From Dermacentor variabilis (lineage: Eukaryota > Arthropoda > Arachnida > Ixodida > Ixodidae): a stretch of DNA of 64,000 bases. Of this stretch, positions 22,742 through 34,180 are shown piece after piece. The notes beneath the pieces are model-generated. The model worked only from the letters and a program-made list of their open reading frames with translations, made no database searches and had not been told where the DNA came from. A program made the position numbers and the translations under genes. Each line of letters begins with the position of its first letter. Within the stretch, counting starts at the first letter, position 1. The stretch covers positions 35,341,115 to 35,405,114 of the forward strand of contig NC_134573.1 of assembly GCF_050947875.1 (NCBI RefSeq), given 5' to 3'.

Positions 22742-24290
22742 CTAATTTGTATAAATAAAGAGGAAGCATGCAGTGTAGCAATTGCTGTGTTTGCATTGTC
22801 TGGTGTAGTCATTGGTAATTGGTGCCATTGCAGAAGCTTGTACATTTTGAAATTGCTCAATAGCCATTACAATTAATAATGACCACTGTGTGCCCACAGT
22901 CAACATTGGTGAAATGCTGAGGGTTTTTCTTTTTATTATGCATTCTCATCTATGTACCACCAGCATGGTTCGAGGTCTACTGCTTACTGCAAAGGGATGA
23001 CTCATAAAGTGCAGTTTGATTTACTTATTTCAATTCACTCAGGGCCCAGGGGATGTGGGTGCAATAAATTAGCATAAAAATCCCGCACAAGCAGTGAATA
23101 GGAATACTTATGGAGCAATATCTTAGGTAAAATATCTGAAGATGTATTGACTAACAGCAGTTCAAAACAATGATTCATCTTCAGTGCTGGTGATGGAGGA
23201 GGGAAGGTAGTCCCATTCCGTGTGAGTGTTAGGAATGAGGGAAGTAGAAATTTTGTTTTTCAGGAGGGAATAGAAACTGCATGGTCAAGATGCGATGGCA
23301 CATAGACAGCCCTTAAATCCGTTCCTTTTTTATAGCTGGAGGTTTCAAAGAAGATCTTTTGGCATAAACTGTTGCGTAAAGGTATTCTTCAAAGCTGTAA
23401 ATTAAAAACAAGATATTCTGTCTACATTACAACAAGACGGGCTGTGTAGGAGAAGTTGGAAGAGGCAAAGTAAGCTGATCTGTTGTGAGCATGTTTAGTG
23501 ACATCGGCTACTGTAATTTGTCCTGCGTCCCACATTGATGACACAAACTCGAGCTTGGTGTTATTGATGTACATTAATAACCTTAAATGCTGTAGAGCCT
23601 GGGAGAGTTCCTGTGTTTTTAGCCAAGGGCTGAGTTTGTATCACAAGAAACACGATGAATGTGTTTATACCAAGAAAGACTGCTGCTCATGTAAATTCCA
23701 AGGTACTTGTACAGTTGTGGTAATATTTTAGCTGAATGATGTAGGTAGGCTAGAGAGACGTGAGGATGACATAAATTTACATTTACTGGGATTGAGAATT
23801 AACCATTAGTCATTGTAAGTACAACTTACAGATGTTACGTAGGTCTGATTGCTGAACGGAAATATTGTGCTGGTTATTGATCTCTCTATCTTGATGTGAT
23901 GTATGGACATGTAGGCCATCCCTAGGAGCTATGCCAGCTGTAGTGCACCTACTAGTAGGGGCACCTTTGTGAGACAAACTTAGGGATAGGGCCAGACTAA
24001 AAGAATATCCTGACTGCAGGCAGCAGTGTAGCCAGTACTGTCATCAGGTCAAGATGATCAAAATTGGCCGAGCTGGTGTTTAGATACTCACAGGCGCTGC
24101 TTTACCCGCTGTGACACCGTGAGGGAGAAAGCAGTTGTAAAATACTCGCACATAGTGAAGGAAACTGTGTTGCTGGAGGATGACGTCTCGCGGTCTGAAG
24201 GCAACTCATCTGCTACTGGGGAAGTGCTCGGAACTGTATCGAGTTTGACACTGCGTTAGGACATTTCTGGGGAAACTCTAGGCACTGAGC
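22742..24290. other. A/T-rich DNA without recognised feature
   Basis: About 1.5 kb with no supported gene. Short open frames (for example 23498-23731) lack recognisable motifs. Confidence 0.5.
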
Positions 24291-24298
24291 TTACCAGT

Positions 24299-24595
24299 TT
24301 GAAAATAAAGACCCCGCAAATGAAGTGCTTTAAGATAGGTATCTCGAACCTTACAAACACATATCAAGGAAAGTTAAAAATAATAAAGGATGCGGTGGTA
24401 ACAGCGAACATTTCAGTTCTAGGGACTACCGAGCTGAAATGGACAGGTATGGCGTACTTTAACTTTAAGGAATTCGTGACTTCCTACTCAGGCGGCAAAA
24501 CAATGAAACAGATTGGTAAAGTATTTGTAGTAAGCAAGGCAGTAAAAACTTCTATACTAGGCTATAGCACACTCGGCAATCGCATTACCTGACTT
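24299..24595 (+). pseudogene. BovB/RTE-like endonuclease N-terminus fragment
   Basis: A 97-codon frame shows KIGISNLTNTYQGKLKIIKD, ILGTTELKWTGM-type text (VLGTTELKWTGMAYFN) and VFVVSKAVKTSILGY. This is the order of the first 90 or so residues of BovB/RTE endonucleases, in which the Glu of ELKW is catalytic. No downstream endonuclease or RT is present, and similarity stops near 24595. It is a different family from LINE-A. Confidence 0.65.
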
Positions 24596-24599
24596 GATC

Positions 24600-26389
24600 A
24601 TAGGCACCACCTTCCTTACCTTCCATTCTGCTGGCAACTACAAGCATGCAATGGATTGGGTGAAAAAGTATAATGAAATGCAGGATGTTGCAGCTGAATC
24701 GTGCCAAGCTTTAAAGGATCCACGTGTGTTTTACGAGAATGCAATTTGGTATTGTTCATTGTTTTCTTGGACAACTCGGTATTCTTTTACCGTATGCTTT
24801 GTTAATCAATTAACAGTACTTTATTAATTCTTTTATTGTTGGGATGTGATGCACCTCCAGCGTCGTTTTTTTCTTAAATATTATAAAACGAACACAATGG
24901 CTTAATTCCGGTTGTTCAGAAATGAAAAATTAACAAGGATAATGGCAAATGTTCTGGTGTGGTTCTCACAGCTGTCAAAAGGAACAGGGCGGGACAGAAA
25001 CATGTAAATGTACCAATCCGTAAAGGACGCTTCATTACCTGTTAAAGTAATGCCTTGAATGCAAAATTTTCTACCCAGAGGTTGGAAAGCCTATTTGCAA
25101 CTATATAAATAATTTGTTTCCTTGATTTGCTGTGGTTTTAATTTTTCCGTCGTGGAAAGAAGGTGTGCAAGATTTGGAAAATACCACATGACTAGGCAAG
25201 CATGCAGCAACATTGGTACCCTCAAATAAGCTACTAATAAACAATCGATGCTGTACGAAGACCGAAGGCATAAACAAGCCTCAAGCAAGAGAGATGGATC
25301 ATATACGATGGTCTTAGCAACCACGTTCGTGGAAGTATGTTTTGTGTTGAAATAAATGAAGCCACGGGATATGCGATAAGTGACGCATGGCAATTGAAGC
25401 TCTGTTAGCGATTTGCTGTTGGCAGACAGCGTGAAGGGATAGGAGGTTTTGACTGTGGGTAGTGAAGTATTGGAGACAACAGGTGTGTCAATCGCTTATA
25501 CCTATTAAACCTAGCCTATATACCTATACCTATATACCTATATAATTGCTTATACCTATACCTAGCCTATTCCTGCCTGCAGTCTGCATGCAGCATTGAT
25601 CATTTGCTGGTAGCCTATTGAGAGCACTAATGTCGCTGTGTGCAAGTGTCTAGTTATGTGGCAGTTCTTCATACCTCGCGCACTTTTTTGCAGTCCATAA
25701 AAAAGAAGGTGCTTTAGCAGCCCCCTTTCTCCTGTTGTTTTTCTGTGTGTCTTGCTTCTTTCACTATGGCGAGTTGTGTTGATTCAAGAAAACTCCATGG
25801 AATACGAACTTGCCCGAACTACCACCCTCGAGCACAGCAGCTATCTCCAAAGAAAGAAATTACTTAGATATTTGTCAATGAGCTCTGCAACCTCTTCATT
25901 GAGGATCTTGATTTTAAACAAATATTTGAAAACTGATGCTAAAGCGTAAGCTCACAGAAAAAAGTGACCCAAGTTGCTCGAGAGGACAATGAATGATATT
26001 AACTTGATTGCGTCATCATAACGTACACATAAATTTGTTAAGGCTTGGCAAGGGTTGGCTGAAACATCCTACATATAGATAATTAATAGTAGCGTTATTC
26101 AAGAACATTGAATTGATATGACCGATAACAGGGCAAAACATCTTTAAACAATGAATTAACTTGAATCTCGTGCAACGTCAACAACAGCTGGATTCTGGCA
26201 AACCAGTGCTGTGGAATCCCATAAGGTTGAGGAAGGTTCATGAAAGAGACAATTGTCACCCACCTTTACCCGGATTGGTTTCTTTTGTAGCTTTATGCTA
26301 CATGCACATGGATGACAATTTTTCCTTTCAGGAACAGCTGGAATCATTGAAATCTAAAGGTAATCGGGCACGTCTGACACGTGTGCAAA
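24600..26389. other. Spacer with a CCTATA-type microsatellite
   Basis: No supported gene. An imperfect (CCTATA)n tract occupies 25495-25580. The remainder is A/T-rich, and frames at 25091-25393 and 25752-25949 show nothing recognisable. Confidence 0.5.
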
Positions 26390-28625
26390 CAACGTGTGCA
26401 GCCAAAAGCAGCATGCGCGTTACTATACAGTGGTTTGGCAGAAAACTAAGTGCGCGAGCTTCGAAGAGCAGCATGCGCATGCTTAGCACATGGTTTTGGC
26501 AGAAAGGCCACGTGTGCGCGCTGCCAAGAGCTGCATGTTCATGATTAGCACATGGTTTGGCAGAAAACAACGAGCGCACGCTACCAAAAGCTGCATTTGT
26601 GTGCTTAACAAGTGGTTTGGCAGAAAACCACGTGCGCAGCCAAAAGAGCATGCTCATGCTTAGCACATGGTTTTGGTAGAAAGGCCACGTGCGTGCGCAG
26701 CCAAAAGCTGCGTGTGCATGCTTAGCACGTGGTTTGGCAGAAAACAACGTGCGCGCGCTACCAAAAGCTGCATGTGCATGCTTAACAAGTGGTTTGGCCG
26801 AAAACCACGTGCGCAGCCAGAAGCCGCATGCGCATGCTTAGCATATGGTTTTGGCAAAAAGGCCACGTGTGCGCGCGGCCAAGGGCTGCATGTGCATGCT
26901 TAGCACATGGTTTGGCAGAAAACGAGCGCACGCTACCAAAGGTGCATTTGCATGCTTACCAAGTGCTTTGGCATAAATCCACGTACGCATGCTGGCAAGA
27001 GCAGCATGCACATGCTTAGCACATGGCTTGGCAGAAAACAACGTGCGCGCGCTAACAAAAGCTGCTTGTTGATGCTTACCAACTGGTTTGGCAGAAAACC
27101 TCGCGTGCGCGCTGAAAAGAGCAGCATGGGCGTGCTTTGCACGTGGTTTGGCAGAAATCCACGTGCGCGCTCTGCCAAAAGCAACATGCATGTGCTTGGC
27201 ACTTGGGCTTGGTAGAAAACAACGTGCGCAGCCAAAAGCAGCATGCGCGTGCTTACAGCGTAGTTTGGTAGAAAACTACGTGCGCGAGCTTCCAAGAGCA
27301 GCACGTGGTTTGGCAGAACTCAACGTGCGCGCTGCTTACCACGTGGTTTGGCAGAAATCCACGTGCGCGCTCTGCCAAAAGCAGCATGCATGAGCTTAGC
27401 CCTTGGGTTTGGTAGAAAACTACGTGCGCGAGCTTCCAAGAGCAGCACGTGGTTTGGCAGATGTCCACGTGTGCGCTCTGCCAAAAGCAGCATGTATGTG
27501 CTTAGCCCTTGGGTTTAGTAAAAAACTACGTGCGCGAGCTTCCAAGAGCAGCACGTGGTTTGGCAGAAGTCCACGTGTGCGCTCTGCCAAAAGCAGCATG
27601 CATGTGCTTAGTCATTGGGTTTGGTTGATAACTACGTGCGCGAGCTTCCAAGAGCAGCACGTGTTTTGGCAGAAGTCAACGTGTGCGCCCTGCCAAAAGC
27701 AGTATACATGTGCTTAGCCCATGGGTTTGGTAGAAAACTACGTGCGCGAGCTTCCAAGAGCAGCACGCGGTTTGGCAGAAATCCACGTGCGCGCTCTGCC
27801 AAAAGCAGCATGCATGTGCTTAGCCATTGGGTTTGGTTGAAAACCACGTCCGGAGCCAAAAGCAGCATGCGCGTTCTTATACAGTGGTTTGGCCGAAAAC
27901 AACGTGCGGGAGCTTCCAAGAGCAGCATGCGCATGCTTAGCACATGGTTTTGGCAGAAAGGCCGCGTGTTGGCGCTGCCATGAGCTGCATGTGCATGCTT
28001 AGCAGATGGTTTGGCTGAAAACAACGAGAGCAGGCTGCCAAAAGCTGCATTTGCATGCTTACCAAGTGGTTTGGCATAAATCCACGCGCGCGTGCTGCCA
28101 AGAGTAGCATGCGCGTGCTTAGCACGTGGTTTGGCAGAAAAGAACGTGCGCGCGCTACCAAAAGCTGCATGTGCATGCTTAACAAGTGGTTTGGCCGAAA
28201 ACCACGCGCGCACGCTGAAAAGAGCAGCATGGGCGTGCTTAGCACATTATTTGGCAGGAAACAACATGTGCGCACTATCAAACGCTGCATGTGCATGCAT
28301 AGCGCGTGCTTTGGCAGAAAGCCATGTTTGCATGGAGCCAAAAGAAGCATGCGCGTTCCTAGCATGTAGTTTGGTGGAAAAGCGCGCGCGCGAGCTACCA
28401 ACAGCTGCAAATGGATGCTTAGCGCAATTTTTGCAAAAAACGACATGCGCGCACTAAAAGCTGCTTCTGCATGCTTACCAAGTGGTTTGGCAGAAAACTA
28501 CGCGCGTGCGTTGAAAAGAGCAGCATGGGCGTGCTTAGCATGTGGTTTAGCAGAAATCCACGTGCGCGCTCTGCCAAAAGCAGCATGCATGTGCTTAGCC
28601 CTTGGGTTTGGTAGAAAACCACGTA
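26390..28625. repeat. Minisatellite, about 37 units of about 60 bp
   Basis: Degenerate tandem units share the core GTGGTTTGGCAGAAA-(A)CCACGTGCGCG followed by CTRCCAAAAGCTGCATGTGCATGCTTA. Unit length is mostly 58-62 bp. The variable part alternates between recognisable types (GGCCACGTG, AACAACGTGC, ATCCACGTGCGC), so units form a partial higher-order order. Shorter units of about 45 bp are interspersed around 27290-27700. Because unit length is near a multiple of three and stop codons are rare, long repetitive frames appear on both strands; I do not consider them genes. CACGTG (E-box) and GCATGC/GCGCATGC recur in most units. Confidence 0.95.
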
Positions 28626-28639
28626 CGTACGTGTGCACA

Positions 28640-29650
28640 CCTCGCTTTCTAGTTCTCATTACATTAAGATTTATTTATATTTGTCAGTGTTGTGTAGCTT
28701 TTTATTACACTTGAACATGCTCCACAATTTTGGCAGCTTAGCAGAAAGAATATAATTGAAAAATGTGCTTAGAGAGAAAGAAGAAAGTAGTTGAAAGGGG
28801 GGATGGGGCTTGCTTTTATAGCTGCACATTAGGTGTCGCAACAAGCAGTCCGCCAAGGTGAATTATTGCTGCTTGCGAGATGTAAAAACGGCGTTTTTCT
28901 TATTTGACAGTCTTTTTAGCATCTTAGTATACAACGGTGTGCGTCTCTTTAAGGAACGCTGGCCTGATGGCACACACATAGTGACAAGCATTGCATTTTT
29001 TTAGAGGCTTAAGTTGTCGTAACTGGTACGATAAAAAATTATTGCATGCATTTGTCAAGCGAAAATGCAAGCTCATTAATTGCAAAGTAATGGGCTTTTG
29101 CGAAATCTAATTGTTTTGTCACTACTAATTCGATTAACAAAACTGCCTTTTATGAGAATATGGCTTAAACCACGGAAATGAGTGAGAATTACTAAATCAG
29201 GTTTGCTGGTAGGGGATTGGGTCTAGGAGGTTATATGTTGTAGGACGAAGGACTAGAAACAAGATGCATAGAATTAAAATTTAAACACAGGCTAGGAAAA
29301 TATTACGTTTTGGTAGATGTTCCGACAAAAGGGAGAAAAATGAGTGATTTTTTGTAAAATTGAAATCCCTTGATAGATATAAAGGGTGGGCGTACAAAGT
29401 ATGAAGCAAAAAATGAATGTGTACAATCACAAAATGTAACTGATGCACTTAGCAGACGATAACACAGCCAGATCGATGCACTTTCTAGATCACAACGATA
29501 TGAACGCAAATCACTACCAAAGACATGATAAATACTGATATTGGACACAATATTGTCAGCTGCAGCAATCAGGACACCAACAGTGGTTTTGGGTCGCACT
29601 TGCACATGTAAATGGTGTAGTTCCTGTCATGATGGATTAACTTGTTGAAA
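28640..29650. other. No recognised feature
   Basis: A/T-rich spacer of about 1 kb between the minisatellite and a BEL/Pao remnant, with no supported gene or named repeat. Confidence 0.5.
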
Positions 29651-29654
29651 ATGC

Positions 29655-31860
29655 ACTATGGCGCTGGACAACGTAGGAACCAAGCAGGAGAAGAGAAGCG
29701 AGAAAAAGCTAGCCCTCGTCTTTGAGTGCTTCGGCCACGGATCCTCGTTTATTATAAATTTTGGCTCCATGAAATCTGAGAATCGCCCTTCCGCGAACAT
29801 GATGACTTCAGACGAGTGTCTTCGGAAAGTACATGGAACTGTCGAAGCCAGTGCCTTTCGAAATATTATGCTCCTAGTAGAACTGCTGCAGGATCCTGTT
29901 TCCAAGGTGCGCGATGTCAACAGGCATGTCACCTTTCTGAAGTGCAATGAAGCTGGGAACCTCGATATTATGGAAGATGATGCTGTAGAAAGTGAACGTG
30001 AGATTGCTGCCAACTACGAGAAGATCCTCTATGAGATCTGATGCCCAGTTCATCTTGGAGCAACGCCAACTGTCTGCGAACACCAGCGACTCATCTCCAG
30101 GGAACAACGATCCGGAATAGCAATGGGCAGACCGCTGTGTCCCAAAGTCAGGTCGGTGCACCATGTCACCGGTCAATGGCGCTCCTGAGGCGTCAGTAGC
30201 CTATGTATGCCATCGATGTACAGGCGCCGACAAAAGTGGTGTACTCCACGCAGTCCACGCAGCAAGAGCCGGAGCAACGGCAAACTGCATCGCAACGCCA
30301 TCTGCAGGCAGCATCGGGGATCATGTCTGCCGATAATAAACGGCACCCATTGGCTGTCTCGATCCCAGATGCCACCTGTAGATGGCGTCGCGATGCAGTG
30401 TGCCGCTGCTCCGGCTTCCGCTGCGTGGACTGCGTGGAGTATACCACTTTTGTCGGTGCCTGTACGTCAGTGGCAAGAATTTAGGGTTCACTACCAGTGC
30501 GCTAATCCACCAAAATATCTAGCCGCCAAATAGAAAGACTCAAGTATCTCTTAATATAATTGACGGGAGGTGCTAAGTGGGCAGTCGAAGGAATAGGGCT
30601 GGCCGACGGGAACTACAACATTGCTGTGAAGATATTAAGAGAGCGCTTCGGTCGAAAGGAACTTTTGGTTAATGAATGCATCGACCATCTCCGAGCGTTG
30701 TAACCGGTTGAGACTCCGAAGGACATGAGGATGCTGCGCCTGCTGCAGGACACCGTGTGATTCCACATAAGCGTGCTCGAAGGCCGGGGGGTACGCACCA
30801 TGCAAAGTACATTTTCTTATTTTTGCGAATTTAGGTCGACATGCAAGAGGAAGGCATGCAAGAACAGTCAGCAGAGCAAAGCAGCCACTCAACCAAGGAA
30901 GATGATGACCTGAACACTATGTCAAGATGTGCATCTAGCATTCCGCCCGTGTTTGATCTTTCAGCGACAAAATCCAAGGAGCCACGTACTCCTTGCCTTT
31001 CCTGCGAGAGCAGCACTGGCGCCATCGCAGTATGTACAGCACACATCCCCGCCGACGAGAAGCTAATCAGGCTGCGCAATGCTTATGTAGGATGCAGAAT
31101 CATGTAGCTCACTTTTGCAGTGGCCGCACATGCAACAAGTGCGAATGCAGACACCTGAAAGTACTTTATGAGTTGTTAAGCGCCATCACAAGGACTGTTA
31201 CACCCACTGCACGTGCGCAGCTTGTTGTGTCTGGGCTGACTCCACTCCAGCAAAGTCCGTGCTGCTCCAGACCGATCGCGTTTTTGCCGAATGTTAACAC
31301 CACCGACTCAGGGTTTGTGTGATGCTAGACAGCGGAAGCTAGCATTCGTTCATTCACACCGACATTGCCAAGGCTATGTAGTGCCGAGAACTGGGTATTG
31401 AAGAACCTGGTGGTGATGTTCAGCAATGCGAAGCCACGTCATCGCTTGATTTGTCGACGCATTTCTGTCGCACTTCGTATACAATTCAACAACACTCACG
31501 TTGGAGGCTCTAGAAGTACCTGAGGTATGCTCTATGACTAGTCCACCACTTAACGGCGATATGCTTCAACTGCTAGGCTCGAAAAAGTATGATGCTACAG
31601 CTGATCGCTCCCATCCTAAAACATTGCTCTATGACGACACAAGCATTTGATTGCAGCTGACAGCTACTGAAAAGCAACAACTAGAAAAGTGTACTGCATC
31701 AGTGCGTAACTTACAGCGAATAAAAACAACTTTTGGACGGGTGGTACAAGGAGCACTTGCATCCGACGAAGCTATACCTGGTCAGTGCTGGTGTAATTGG
31801 CGAGGAAGAGACAGAAAAGGACACTAGCTACCTAGGCACTGCTGTAAAGTGAAAAAAAAA
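29655..31860 (+). mobile_element. BEL/Pao LTR-retrotransposon gag-protease remnant
   Basis: 29658-30041 is a gag N-terminal coiled region (LLQDPVSKVRDVNRHVTFLK...IAANYEKIL). After a MITE insertion, about 30555-30760 reads AKWAVEGIGLADGNYNIAVKILRERFGRKELL in pieces, the DUF1759-type BEL gag signature. A knuckle-like cysteine cluster follows near 31040-31170 (CRMQNHVAHFC, CNKC). Then come an aspartic protease start (CVMLDSGS near 31320, followed by a stop) and, near 31725, IKTTFGRVVQGAL, which precedes RT in BEL elements. Many stops and frameshifts. RT, RNase H, integrase and LTRs were not found. Confidence 0.75.
30221..30462. mobile_element. 242-bp palindromic MITE with TA flanks (Tc1/mariner-like)
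   Basis: Inverted arms of about 100 bp (30221-30322 and 30361-30462), roughly 90% identical, begin CAGGCGCCGACAAAAGTGGT and are flanked on each side by TA, the target of Tc1/mariner transposases. A short loop of about 40 bp separates the arms. It lies inside the BEL/Pao gag region. No coding capacity. Confidence 0.85.
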
Positions 31861-32804
31861 CGGTTTACCGTTGCTCAGCAGTGGCCATCCCTGAAATAAG
31901 CGTGCCAGACTTAGAAGCTGGATAAGATCACGAAGAGGTGTACAAATGAGCATGCCTGTTGCATGCAGTACAAAGTCTTCATACAGGCGAAGTGATGCTG
32001 CACAAGGAAGAAAGGCTAATATTTGCACAGCAACGAGATCCGGAGACTATTTTACAGTTCGTGGAGGGCTGTCACTGAGTGGAAAAATAACATAACTGAT
32101 AGGAAATTGTTGCAGACCTCTCGTCAGAAAAAGCTTCTAACGAGGGACAATAAGCACAAGTGAACCGTTTACTTTTGGCCAGCAAATGCACTGGTTAACT
32201 CATCGCATCATCCCCGCTGGACAGTAGTCATGAAGAGCTAGGAAACGGTGACCAGATTAAACCGATGATTGGCAGAACGAGCAGCGTATCATGAAACTTT
32301 GGACGGCAAAAGAAGTCTGCGTTTCTATGCCCATCACTGCATCGGCCTCGTCACCCCCTTGGAAGATGGCGAAAATGGACTACGGTGCAGGACAACATAG
32401 GAGAAGTGAAGCAGAAAAGAGCAGGTAGCCCTTGCAACATATACTAGTTTGTTCCAAATTCATTAGTGAAAAGGGAGTGTTACACACAAAAGCAAAACTA
32501 TTGTGGGATGTTAACACAGCACTGCAGTTTAATATAGTAAACTACTGTAACATTGATACATGGAAGTTGTGCATACTGCACGCAGTAAAATCACGAAAAG
32601 GTACCTGCAATAGACAGTGGCAGAAAACTATGAGCACAACTGTGTGCTTAGCCCTTGTGCTGACAAAACAGTAGTTTCTGTTTGGGTGTACCACTCTAGT
32701 TAAGAACTCAATAAAATTTGTTCCATTCAAAACAAGAGAGGGGTTCGCTTGTGGATGTGGACCTAAAGCCGCAAACCGTGGTAGAACAAGACATGTCGGT
32801 GAAG
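31861..32804. other. Diverged repeat-derived spacer
   Basis: No supported gene. Near 32370-32425 there is text (GGACAACATAGGAGAAGTGAAGCAG) loosely resembling the start of the BEL gag segment near 29665, suggesting a second worn copy. Confidence 0.35.
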
Positions 32805-33315
32805 CCAACGCTTCGACAACGGAACTTGTCTTCATTAGGACAGCAACTGCCTATCTTCGTGTTTATGTACGCACAGCTTGCTCTCCCCCTCACTTTAGGG
32901 AAGGAGGAGGAGGAGAATAAGATGGTGCACCAAGTAAGTGGAATTCGGAATATTGAAGAAAACGGGAGCAAGGAGAAAAAGAAATGAAGAGCTGAGGACG
33001 GTGTTTAGTTGTCAGAGTGAGATAACATAGTGAAACTGATACTCGTTTAGAAGCAAGGAAGCAAGCGGATAGAAACATGCAAGAAGTTGCTGGCAAAAAC
33101 CGCACGCCCATCTTGCCGGAAAAGAGAGAGTAAGTTGCACCGTTCAAATGTGTGGACAGAAAAACAAGAAAAATGCCGAAAGAGAATCGAAATAATTAGA
33201 AGGAACTAATTTATAACGAGACATTTCCTGTTTGGAGTAAGAATACAAGTGAATGTCTCCTTGAAAACTGAGGAAGAGGGAAAAAAGATTGATCAAATAT
33301 TATCAATGCGTTGTA
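32805..33315 (+). repeat. Left arm of a large inverted repeat
   Basis: Matches the reverse complement of 33685-34180 over about 500 bp at roughly 80% by eye. Landmarks: GCAACTGCCTATCTTCG..., TGGTGCACCAAGTAAGTGGA, GGACGGTGTTTAGTTGTC and TTGATCAAATATTA. Frames inside are not convincing genes. Confidence 0.85.
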
Positions 33316-33684
33316 AGGTCTGGTCTAACCAGTTGATAAACAGCGAAGAATTAAGGCCTGCTCCATTTGTAACATTTGTGCCTGTTAGCTGCAGTGCATT
33401 GAACTTGCAAAAGAGATACCATTCACCATATTTTATATTTCTGCACGAACAAAAGTGGTGACCATAGGATATAAAATTTAAACTCGTTCAAATTGTGACC
33501 TGGCAGGTTAAAATGATTTGCGACCACTTTTGGAGGTTTCTTAGCCGTGCTCCTACTGTGGCCATTTAATCTAACGTTCATTGGCTCTCCTGTTTATATG
33601 GGCAAAATAGGAACCAATAACGTTACATTTACATTAGTGTTTTGCTAATAGATTGTCTTCTCCAGTATAAGCTTATTATTAACT

Positions 33685-34180
33685 TCTTTAATATTTGATC
33701 AATCTATTTTATGTCTCCCTCAGCTTTCAAGAAGACGTGCACTTGTATTTTTACTCCTAACCGAACATATCTTGTTATAACTTAGTTCCTTCCAACAATT
33801 TCGATTTTCGTTCAGCATTTTTGTTGTTTTTCTTTCCAGGCATTCAAACAGCACAAATTTTTATTCCCTCTTTTGCGGGAAGATAGGCATGCAGTTGTTG
33901 CCAGCAGCTGCTTGCTTGTTTGTATCCGCTTACATTATTGTCAGCCTTGCTTCTAAGCCAGTATCAGTTTCCTTATGTTGTCTCAGTCCGACAACTAAAC
34001 ACCGTCCTCAGTCCCTCTTTTCTTTTTCTGCTTCCTCCCCTTTTCTTCAATATTCTCAATTCCACTTACTTGGTGCACCAGCTCATTCTCCTCTTCCTGT
34101 TCCCCTCATCAAGTGAGGGGGAAAGCAAGCTATGTGTAAATACAGATGCTGCCAAGGTAGGCAGTTGCCCTTTGGACCGA
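33685..34180 (-). repeat. Right arm of a large inverted repeat
   Basis: Complement of the arm at 32805-33315, with a central spacer of about 370 bp (33316-33684). The right arm carries small insertions, for example extra bases near 33925. No terminal target duplication was identified, so it may be a foldback element or an inverted duplication of non-mobile DNA. Confidence 0.85.

Noticed and set aside
26390..28625. CRISPR-like array
   Set aside because: Units are contiguous and degenerate with no unique spacers, and the DNA is eukaryotic.
26328..28714. Many long repetitive open frames on both strands (up to 193 codons) with 20-residue periodicity
   Set aside because: They arise because the minisatellite unit is about 60 bp and poor in stop codons; several frames are open at once on both strands and none keeps a consistent start or end.
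30207..30533. Frames of about 90-110 codons on both strands
   Set aside because: They are symmetrical translations of the palindromic MITE arms.
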